A stretch of 24,327 bases of DNA from a virus, in the IMG/VR virus record IMGVR_UViG_3300030104_000103, positions 1 through 24,327 of that record. One strand, written 5' to 3'. Made by a program: the position numbers and the translations under genes. Position 1 is the first letter of the stretch, and each line of letters begins with the position of its first letter. The notes under the pieces are model-generated. The model was not told the DNA's origin and did not search any database. It saw only the letters and a list, made by a program, of their open reading frames with translations. Positions 1-5,998 of this stretch are shown here, in pieces.

Positions 1-191
1 ATTCTAAACTCTGAGTTTTGTTGTAAATCTTTTTCAAATAATTCTAATTTTGTGCTGTGCTGGTTGAGCTTCTCATTAATGCCGAAGTAAGCCCAGGTTC
101 CAATCGCGACCATACAGATCAACGAAGCTACCGTCTTCATAGGCATTTGCACCTTGGCTTCCTCAGAAATTGTAAGCGGTTTATTTGCCAT
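1..191 (-). CDS. Small membrane protein, partial (C-terminus beyond left edge)
   Basis: An open frame on the minus strand starts at ATG 191-189 and is still open at base 1, giving at least 63 residues. The start is well supported: GAGG lies 8 bases upstream. The N-terminus begins MANKPLTISEEAKVQMPMKT, followed by a hydrophobic stretch of about 16 residues (ASLICMVAIGTWAYFG), then a charged, probably helical tail (NEKLNQHSTKLELFEKDLQQ). This layout, one membrane helix followed by a coiled coil, is common in small marine-phage membrane proteins and fits a holin-like, spanin-like or envelope-anchored role. I cannot tell which. The start overlaps the stop of the preceding 60-codon gene by 11 bases, so the two are probably translationally coupled. 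The existence of the gene is fairly sure; the function is unknown. Confidence 0.75.
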   Translation of the reverse strand, partial: MANKPLTISEEAKVQMPMKTVASLICMVAIGTWAYFGINEKLNQHSTKLELFEKDLQQNSEFR

Positions 192-363
192 TGTTTACCT
201 CGTTTTCAAAACTTATGTCTGTGCCATGATCTTTTTGATGTTTATAAGTTCTCTTAGAATTTTTCTTTTTACATTTACAACGCGGTGCAAAAAATAAATT
301 ATCTATCCACGCAGTGTATCTATCTAACATGTCACAAAATTTTAATATAAATCTATCAATCAT
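181..363 (-). CDS. Hypothetical 60-aa Cys/Lys-rich protein
   Basis: This short protein has a hydrophobic-aromatic N-terminal half (MIDRFILKFCDMLDRYTAW), a cysteine pair inside a basic patch (PRCKCKKKNSKR) and a polar C-terminus. The start codon overlaps the end of the upstream 192-aa gene by 8 bases, and its own end overlaps the next start by 11 bases. That is typical of compact phage operons and argues that it is real. The basic CKCKKK patch could bind nucleic acid or acidic lipid, but this is a guess. I recognise no family. Confidence 0.55.
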   Translation of the reverse strand: MIDRFILKFCDMLDRYTAWIDNLFFAPRCKCKKKNSKRTYKHQKDHGTDISFENEVNNGK

Positions 364-934
364 CTTTTGGTTTAGGTAAAGGTAATATCACACTTTCGTC
401 TTCAGTTAAATACTTTGGTATGACAAGCTTCTTTTTATTGGATTTTATGAACTTATCTCCCATTAATTGTACGTCTGGATTCTCTTTTTTGTACTCATCT
501 TTCATATCATCCCAAAGGCTTTTTGAGTTATCAGGTCTAGTGTTATCTCTTGCAGGAGTTACACCTCTACATTTTGATACAAGTAAAGCAAAGTTCTCAT
601 TCAAAGCTAGACTAGGATTGCTGTTAACCCTACCACACATTTTCATTAACTCTAATTGTTGTTTAATTGCTACATTTTCTTTTGAAGTCTTACAATCTGT
701 ACCTAGATATTTTCTGTATGTAAATCTTATACCTTGTTGTTCGTTTGTACTACTGTCGCTATAATTATAATCAGTGTCTCTTCTTTCTGTGCTTATTTCC
801 ATTTCACCACATCGTACACCATACTCGTTAAGGTATTCGTTTCTAGGATATGCAGGTTCTACAAACAAAGCTAACATTGTAAGAGCTAAAATAAGTAATC
901 CTGTAAAATAATAATTCATCCTGGCTATCTCCAT
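356..934 (-). CDS. Exported or membrane-anchored protein with four cysteines
   Basis: A 192-residue protein with an N-terminal hydrophobic segment (about residues 8-26, YYFTGLLILALTMLALFV). This is either a signal peptide or a membrane anchor. The rest is polar and has four cysteines (about residues 42, 81, 100 and 122), spaced as if for two disulfides in the periplasm. The C-terminus is rich in Lys and Pro. There are two possible starts. ATG 934 has only a weak AGG upstream. ATG 919 (residue 6) has GGAG 9 bases upstream and gives a more conventional signal peptide, so I slightly favour 919. The gene sits in a row of small membrane and exported proteins, which suggests an envelope role such as lysis, superinfection exclusion or host-surface modification. 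No family is named. Confidence 0.7.
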   Translation of the reverse strand: MEIARMNYYFTGLLILALTMLALFVEPAYPRNEYLNEYGVRCGEMEISTERRDTDYNYSDSSTNEQQGIRFTYRKYLGTDCKTSKENVAIKQQLELMKMCGRVNSNPSLALNENFALLVSKCRGVTPARDNTRPDNSKSLWDDMKDEYKKENPDVQLMGDKFIKSNKKKLVIPKYLTEDESVILPLPKPKDD

Positions 935-940
935 AATTCA

Positions 941-1240
941 TTACCTATTTAAATCCTTAATATCATAGTCGTGTTCTCTAACTTGATCTGCTAATTGTCT
1001 ATATAAATTTTCTGCCATTTGCCACGTAGATTCTGCAGAAGTTAATCTTGTATTTTGATCTACAATTTTATCTTCAGCAACTTTTAAATCTCTTTTAAGA
1101 TCTACAATTTCTTGTTGATTGGTGTTAATAGTATCTGTAAGATTAACAATGTAACGAACGCCGGTAAAAGTTCCAACTAACACTGAAGCTACTACAGGTA
1201 CTAATACAAAATTCTTTTTTAATAGATCTGCTAAATTCAT
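941..1240 (-). CDS. Membrane-anchored coiled-coil protein
   Basis: A 99-residue protein. Residues 1-9 are polar and basic, residues about 10-32 form one transmembrane helix (NFVLVPVVASVLVGTFTGVR), and the rest is a long amphipathic helix with heptad-like spacing (QQEIVDLKRDLKVAEDKIV) that probably forms a coiled coil. A single N-terminal helix plus a periplasmic or cytoplasmic coiled coil is a layout shared by spanin-like and holin-accessory proteins, but the sequence alone does not decide between them. The start overlaps the stop codon region of the 50-aa CxxC gene, with a modest AGG about 4 bases upstream. Function unknown. Confidence 0.7.
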   Translation of the reverse strand: MNLADLLKKNFVLVPVVASVLVGTFTGVRYIVNLTDTINTNQQEIVDLKRDLKVAEDKIVDQNTRLTSAESTWQMAENLYRQLADQVREHDYDIKDLNR

Positions 1241-1244
1241 AGAC

Positions 1245-1397
1245 CTACCAAACTTGACCGTGTAATTGATTTAATTGCTGACAACGTGGACAAGACTTTT
1301 TAAATCTAGCTACGTGCACTGCACATTTTTCAATAACTTCAGGTATAATTTTTTTTGATCTAAATAAATTAAAAAATTTTTTAATCAGTCGTATCAT
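1245..1397 (-). CDS. Small 50-aa CxxC protein (easily missed gene)
   Basis: ATG 1397-1395 to TAG 1247-1245 encodes 50 residues: a basic N-terminus (MIRLIKKFFNLFRSKKIIP) followed by ECAVHVARFKKSCPRCQQL in outline. It has a CPRC knuckle plus another Cys and a His about 10-13 residues earlier, which could make one small zinc site. The start is strongly supported by GAGGAG six bases upstream, one of the best ribosome sites in the window. It overlaps the end of the 219-aa gene by 17 bases, and the next gene begins at 1240, so it fills what would otherwise be a 140-base gap. Function unknown; nucleic-acid or protein binding through the zinc knuckle is possible. Confidence 0.7.
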   Translation of the reverse strand: MIRLIKKFFNLFRSKKIIPEVIEKCAVHVARFKKSCPRCQQLNQLHGQVW

Positions 1398-2040
1398 TTT
1401 TTTTCTCCTCAATTTCATAGAAAAACTTGTCGGTATCCTCTGTACGCCAAGCTCTACTATCCTCTACGTTCCACTCGTTTGTTTGCACTTTCCAATCAGG
1501 AATATTATCTTTTACAGTAAAAGAAGGAATGTCCCATATACATCGATTGTTTGGTTGTGCTGCAAAATTGCCGTCGTCTAACGCAATAATGTGTGCGCAC
1601 TTGTGTTCGTGCGGTATCTCTGAATGATCAGTGTCGACTATGTTACTCTCTGGGTGTGCAAAGTCAACAGTAAATAAATATTTTCCTGCGTGCCATTTTT
1701 TATCTTTTCCTATATACTTACCGGCTTGTCCATCTAAGATGTCCCAAGAAGTAATAGCAGGATAATAACTAAAAGAATTCCAGAGCTGAAGCTCATCAAG
1801 TCTACGTTGAGGAACATCCTCAGCCTTAAATCCACGTTGTATAAAAGCTGTGATAGGTAATCTATAAAAGATTGCACCATTCTCCATAATCGCGTGCCAA
1901 AGAATTGCTTTACCTGTAATAGCTGACATGCCAAAGATAATACAATCTTCAACTTCTCCATGATGTTTTTTAAGATCATATAGATACTCTCTTTTAATTT
2001 GTGCATATGTTACAGGAATGTTTGCATTTAAGTAAGCCAT
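1381..2040 (-). CDS. Conserved marine-phage protein, function unknown (219 aa)
   Basis: A soluble-looking 219-residue protein that begins MAYLNANIPVTYAQIKREYL. It resembles a family often found beside replication and lysis genes of marine podoviruses and myoviruses, with a conserved core around FYRLPITAF, LQLWNSFSYY and a C-terminal block ALDDGNFAAQPNNRCIWD. No catalytic motif is recognisable. It has no signal peptide or membrane helix. The start is supported by GTGGAG six bases upstream and overlaps the SET gene stop by 13 bases. The family match is from memory of similar phage proteins, not from a search. Confidence 0.75.
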   Translation of the reverse strand: MAYLNANIPVTYAQIKREYLYDLKKHHGEVEDCIIFGMSAITGKAILWHAIMENGAIFYRLPITAFIQRGFKAEDVPQRRLDELQLWNSFSYYPAITSWDILDGQAGKYIGKDKKWHAGKYLFTVDFAHPESNIVDTDHSEIPHEHKCAHIIALDDGNFAAQPNNRCIWDIPSFTVKDNIPDWKVQTNEWNVEDSRAWRTEDTDKFFYEIEEKKNDTTD

Positions 2041-2396
2041 AATTTCTCCACACTACCATCAAAATCATTATAGTTAATTGTTATTTCGTCGCCTATATTA
2101 ATATTTTTTAATGCTATACCATTGTCATCAACACTTGGCTCAGTGCTATGGTTTAAATATTTTTCATTGTCTACACCTAACACTAAAATTTTAGATCCTG
2201 GTTCTCTCTCATATGCATGAGTGTCAATTAATCTAGCAAGTGCTAATGGCATCTTTGGTAAATTATTTTGATTGAATTCAAACTCAAACTCAGGTCTAAC
2301 TTCTTTTATTTTTTCACCTTTTTTGACGTTTTCTTTGGCAAAGACCCCTACCCCGTGTATTATGCTTTTGTCGAGATAGGTATCTATCAGCAACAT
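2028..2396 (-). CDS. Compact SET-domain protein methyltransferase
   Basis: This 122-residue protein has the ordered signatures of a SET domain: HGVGVFA at residues 14-20 (the GxG S-adenosylmethionine-binding turn near the N-terminus), KYLNHS at 79-84 (the NHS motif that contacts the cofactor methionine) and GDEITINYND at 102-111 (the catalytic GEE-xxxxY region). SET enzymes transfer methyl groups from S-adenosylmethionine to lysine side chains. The protein is essentially a bare SET domain without pre- or post-SET cysteines, similar in size to the small viral SET protein of chlorella virus. Its substrate in a bacterial host is unknown; a host or phage DNA-binding or ribosomal protein are candidates. 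No clear ribosome site precedes the ATG, which lies 4 bases after the stop of the 33-aa gene, so translation is probably coupled. Confidence 0.85.
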   Translation of the reverse strand: MLLIDTYLDKSIIHGVGVFAKENVKKGEKIKEVRPEFEFEFNQNNLPKMPLALARLIDTHAYEREPGSKILVLGVDNEKYLNHSTEPSVDDNGIALKNINIGDEITINYNDFDGSVEKLWLT

Positions 2397-2400
2397 AAAA

Positions 2401-2502
2401 CTATATTACTATTGCGCCTACGATAAAGCCTGCAACAAAACAAACAATTTCTCTTCTGTTATGTAATTGCCAAACCATAAATTTATCTACATATTTTTTC
2501 AT
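2401..2502 (-). CDS. Small 33-aa membrane protein (easily missed gene)
   Basis: ATG 2502-2500 to TAG 2403-2401 encodes 33 residues. They form a basic amphipathic head (MKKYVDKFMVWQLHNRRE) followed by one short transmembrane helix (IVCFVAGFIVGAIVI) that runs to the C-terminus. AAGGAG lies five bases upstream of the start, an excellent ribosome site. The gene exactly fills the gap between PolA and the SET gene. Similar tiny membrane proteins follow polymerase genes in marine phages, but no function is known. The charge distribution predicts the N-terminus in the cytoplasm. Confidence 0.75.
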   Translation of the reverse strand: MKKYVDKFMVWQLHNRREIVCFVAGFIVGAIVI

Positions 2503-2511
2503 GTTTACTCC

Positions 2512-4350
2512 TTAATGTATGTCACCCCAGTTTTTACCGGACTCGTAGTCTACCTTGTTTGGTATCTCCAAGTCAACTGCTGATTCCATAACTTCTTTTA
2601 TTAACTTAGCTTGTTTATCATTCTCTACAGAAATATCTAGTTCATCATGTATTTGTATGTGAGGTATAATACCTTCTTTGTACAAATCTAACATAGATTT
2701 TTTAGTCATGTCTGCAGCTGATCCTTGTATTAATTTATTTAATGCTTTGTATGTATATGCACGTTTGATACCTGGACCATGTTCTTGTACTGCTTGTTCA
2801 AATGGTAATGCTTTATGCATACCAAAACTATTTGGTTCCCATAAATGGAAACGACAAAGTCTACCAAGTAATGTACGTATCTGTCCTCGTTGTTGTGCTC
2901 TGTTTGATACACTTTTCATTAATGTTCTAACAAAAGGTACTCTGTTATGGTAGACAGAAAATAATTCTTCTGCTTTGTCTTTTGACACACCAAGCTCTGC
3001 TTGTAGTTTAGCTTTACCCATGCCATAAAATAGACCTAGGTTAATTGTTTTAGCTTGATCTCTTGGTATTTGTGCCATCTTTGCAACGATAGTATGAAAG
3101 TCTGCATCACCTTCGTTGTATGCGTCTTTAACATTAAAGACACTAGAGTCTTGATCTAAGGATGCATAATGCACTACGAGTCTTGGTTCTTGTTGACTGT
3201 AGTCAAAGCATCCCCACTCGCAACCCGACTCAGGTATAAAGAGGGATCTGATCAAAGGACCTAAGTCTTTGTTGCGCGCAGGAATTTGTTGTAGATTAGG
3301 ATTGGAATAAGAAAATCTTCCGGTTACTGTTCCTCCACTATCAGATCTAATTTGATTTATATCTGCGTGTATTCTACCTTTATGTTCGTATTTAATAATT
3401 GTATCAATGAATGTAGTATGTGCCTTGTTAATCTCTCTAGCTTTTGCTATACATTTAACCAAAGGATGTTCATGAGAAGAAAGAAAATTTTTAGTAAATG
3501 ATGGAGAATTTGTTTTGGCGGTTAGGTCATATGGTAGGGACAGTTTTTGAAAAACTTTCTCGATACTGCGTGCTGCCCATATTTGAACATCTACTTGTGT
3601 TTCTTTTTTTATCTTGTGTAATAATTCTTTTTCTTGTTCAGCTAATTGTTGCTTTAATTTGTGAGCACCTTCTACGTCTACACGCACTCCTAAAAAACGC
3701 ATATCAACGAGGCAAGGAAAAAGTTGTGTCTCTAAATCAAAAATAGATCCTAGGTCCTGGTCGCTTAATTCTTTTTGCATGACTCTCCACAAAGCTAACG
3801 TTAACTCTGCATCACGTTCAGCATAGTTACCAACATACATTGCTGGCATTTTCCACATGTCTGCTTTAGGATCTAGTCCCCATTCTTTTGCAGCTGCAAC
3901 TAATTCTGTTTCGTTTTTACCTCGACCACAATAATCCCAACCTAAAGATCCAAGATCATATCTAAATCTATTTTCATTAACTAATGATGCAGCAATCATA
4001 GTGTCATATAAATTTCCATTTAATTTTATTCCCATCGAACGAATCCAACACACATCATACATTGCATTATGAAAAACTTTGTCTGCCGGACATTCACAAA
4101 TGTCCTTAAACCATTGTAAAACCTTGCTTTTTTCAAGGTTACCACCGCCTTCGTGATCGAAAGGAAAGTATCCTGCGTAGCCATCAACAGCAATTGCTAT
4201 GCCTACTACTTTACCTCTACCAACAATAGAACCTGTTCCTAAACTTTTTAAATCTGGATCATGTGTTTCTAAATCAATAGCAATTGTATCTGCTTGTCTT
4301 AAATCTGGAAATTCTGTAGGCTTTACCCACTCTGTTTGTGCTTCAATCAT
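2512..4350 (-). CDS. polA: Family A DNA polymerase with 3'-5' exonuclease domain
   Basis: This is the replicative phage DNA polymerase, 612 residues, without a 5'-3' exonuclease domain. The proofreading domain has Exo I DLETHD (D26, E28), Exo II HNAMYDVCW (N95, D99) and Exo III NYAERD (Y176, D180). The polymerase palm has motif A DYSQQEPR (D383), motif B RDQAKTINLGLFYGMG (R430, K434, Y442) and motif C IHDE (H568, D569, E570). It ends NWGDIH, like T7-type polymerases. The residue matching Phe762 of E. coli Pol I is Leu438. Thioredoxin-loop content is not obvious. The start overlaps the DUF3310 stop by 4 bases (ATGA). It lies downstream of the primase and helicase genes in the same operon, so these proteins probably act together. 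Confidence 0.97.
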   Translation of the reverse strand: MIEAQTEWVKPTEFPDLRQADTIAIDLETHDPDLKSLGTGSIVGRGKVVGIAIAVDGYAGYFPFDHEGGGNLEKSKVLQWFKDICECPADKVFHNAMYDVCWIRSMGIKLNGNLYDTMIAASLVNENRFRYDLGSLGWDYCGRGKNETELVAAAKEWGLDPKADMWKMPAMYVGNYAERDAELTLALWRVMQKELSDQDLGSIFDLETQLFPCLVDMRFLGVRVDVEGAHKLKQQLAEQEKELLHKIKKETQVDVQIWAARSIEKVFQKLSLPYDLTAKTNSPSFTKNFLSSHEHPLVKCIAKAREINKAHTTFIDTIIKYEHKGRIHADINQIRSDSGGTVTGRFSYSNPNLQQIPARNKDLGPLIRSLFIPESGCEWGCFDYSQQEPRLVVHYASLDQDSSVFNVKDAYNEGDADFHTIVAKMAQIPRDQAKTINLGLFYGMGKAKLQAELGVSKDKAEELFSVYHNRVPFVRTLMKSVSNRAQQRGQIRTLLGRLCRFHLWEPNSFGMHKALPFEQAVQEHGPGIKRAYTYKALNKLIQGSAADMTKKSMLDLYKEGIIPHIQIHDELDISVENDKQAKLIKEVMESAVDLEIPNKVDYESGKNWGDIH

Positions 4351-4556
4351 TTATAGTCTCTTTCAATAATCATTTCTATAAAGTGTATTGCCTTCAATAA
4401 ATCTTGTTTCTTTCCTTTATCGCGGTGGCGAATAATATATTTTATAGCACATCCCTCTGGGTATAACAACTCATTTTCAACTACAAACTTACTGGGTTGA
4501 ATTTTATATTTTTGGTAGTGACTCCCGCCATGCTGCTTGTTCCAAACTTTACTCAT
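4347..4556 (-). CDS. DUF3310 family protein
   Basis: A 69-residue protein matching the DUF3310 family, a small protein found widely in phages and sometimes loosely annotated as a nucleotide kinase. The family features are present: SHY at residues 12-14, KIQPSKF at 18-24, then GCAIKYIIRHRDKG at about 35-48 and a final amphipathic helix DLLKAIHFIE. Function is not established; it usually sits among nucleotide-metabolism and replication genes, as here. AAAGGAG 8 bases upstream supports the start, which overlaps the UvrD-like gene by 4 bases; the end overlaps PolA by 4 bases. Confidence 0.9.
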   Translation of the reverse strand: MSKVWNKQHGGSHYQKYKIQPSKFVVENELLYPEGCAIKYIIRHRDKGKKQDLLKAIHFIEMIIERDYK

Positions 4557-5998
4557 AGTTTAAACTCCTTTGATTTATTTTTGCATTTAATTACAAACAA
4601 GTTTTGCATTGTTCTTGTTGTTCCCACATACCAAACTCTAAATTCTTCGTCTTGTTTTGCCTGAGATTTTTTTGCTCCTTTAATTGTATTAGTAGTTTGA
4701 TTTAAAAATAAAACTACATTAGTTGCTTCTCCACCTTTTGCGCCATGTATAGTAGAAATTTTTATTCTTGGATCTTTAGATAAATCTTCTTTGTTAGTTA
4801 ACATTGCTTTCATGTACTCTTTTTGTGATAACGAACCTGTGTTAAACGCTTCGTACCATTCTTTAGTAAGATCCTTGTCGCCTGATACTCGTTCCTTGAT
4901 TCTTTGTTCTTGTACCTCGCCAATAGGTTCACCGCGTTTTAATTTATCCCAAGATAAAATATCTTCATACAAACTTTTACCAATACTATTTCCTTGAGCT
5001 GTACTAAAAAATAATCCTTTACGTTTTAAATAAGGAGCTATAGGTTTTAACAACGCTTTAGTTCTAGTAAGAATTAACCAGTCTCCTTCCGTTAAATCTA
5101 TGTCATTTAATTTATATCTTTCAAAAATATTTCCTACTTCTCCTTTAGGTAAATAATCTTTTTGTATTCTATTATAATAAATTCTGTTGATGATTCCTAA
5201 AGCTTTTTGTTGTACAATACTCGGCACTCTTTCAGATTTATTTAAAAGTATTTCTCTTGACTTCCAATAAATAAAAGAATCTACATCTGCACCAGCCCAA
5301 CCAAAGATAGCTTGATCATCATCACCTGCTACCCATACATCACACCCTGTATCTTTTTCTAGTTTTTCTATAATAGACCATTGTATTAATGACAGGTCTT
5401 GAGCTTCATCTACAAAAATAACTTTAAATTTAGGTATCTCATCACGATGTTGTTTTAAAAATTTTTCTAGCATATCGGTAAAATCAATTAGGCCGTATGT
5501 TTTTTTATAGTTTTTTATTTCTGTATCTATGGCTAGTAGTTTACTTCTTTCTATCCAGGTTAAATGTTCGTTAAGATCAAACTGATCTTCTACCGGTATT
5601 TGTTTAACCCTGGCTAAATTAATTAAACTTAAATATTCGCTATCAGATGAAAAGATTCCGTTAAAATTATTTGTTTCGTAAGCTGCGTATTTAATTTGTA
5701 TACCAGCACTCTCTCCTATTGCTTTGTAATTGCCCTCTTGCATTACGTTTTCTTCTTTTAATGATAAATTATTAAATGCTAATGAGTGCAAAGTTTGAAA
5801 GTACTTTACATCTTTTTTATCTAAATGATGATTTTGAGCTAGGAATCTATCTCGTGCTTCACCAGCTGCCTTACGTGTAAATGCAAAGTAACCTATTTGA
5901 TTTAAACGTGTGCCATCTTTTACATATTTATGTACAGTATTTAATAATCTTCTTGTCTTACCTGTGCCTGGTGGACCTACAACTTTATATCTAGCCAT
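4553..5998 (-). CDS. UvrD/PcrA-like superfamily 1 DNA helicase
   Basis: A 481-residue ATP-dependent DNA helicase. Motif I is GPPGTGKT (residues 8-15), motif Ia YFAFTRKAAGEA (about 37-48), motif II FVDEAQD (195-201), motif III GDDDQAIFGWAGA (225-237), motif V ISTIHGAKGGEA (about 412-423), and motif VI WYVGTTRT near residue 457. It is much shorter than bacterial UvrD (about 720 residues), so the 2B insertion is reduced. In this operon it follows the primase and precedes PolA, and no DnaB-type replicative helicase is visible in the window, so it may be the fork helicase or a Dda-like initiator or recombination helicase. Its start overlaps the primase stop (TAATG). Confidence 0.95.
   Translation of the reverse strand: MARYKVVGPPGTGKTRRLLNTVHKYVKDGTRLNQIGYFAFTRKAAGEARDRFLAQNHHLDKKDVKYFQTLHSLAFNNLSLKEENVMQEGNYKAIGESAGIQIKYAAYETNNFNGIFSSDSEYLSLINLARVKQIPVEDQFDLNEHLTWIERSKLLAIDTEIKNYKKTYGLIDFTDMLEKFLKQHRDEIPKFKVIFVDEAQDLSLIQWSIIEKLEKDTGCDVWVAGDDDQAIFGWAGADVDSFIYWKSREILLNKSERVPSIVQQKALGIINRIYYNRIQKDYLPKGEVGNIFERYKLNDIDLTEGDWLILTRTKALLKPIAPYLKRKGLFFSTAQGNSIGKSLYEDILSWDKLKRGEPIGEVQEQRIKERVSGDKDLTKEWYEAFNTGSLSQKEYMKAMLTNKEDLSKDPRIKISTIHGAKGGEATNVVLFLNQTTNTIKGAKKSQAKQDEEFRVWYVGTTRTMQNLFVIKCKNKSKEFKL

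Noticed and set aside
3498-3746. 82-codon plus-strand open frame inside PolA
   Set aside because: It is the shadow of a strongly conserved polymerase gene on the other strand, and its product shows no organised domain of its own.
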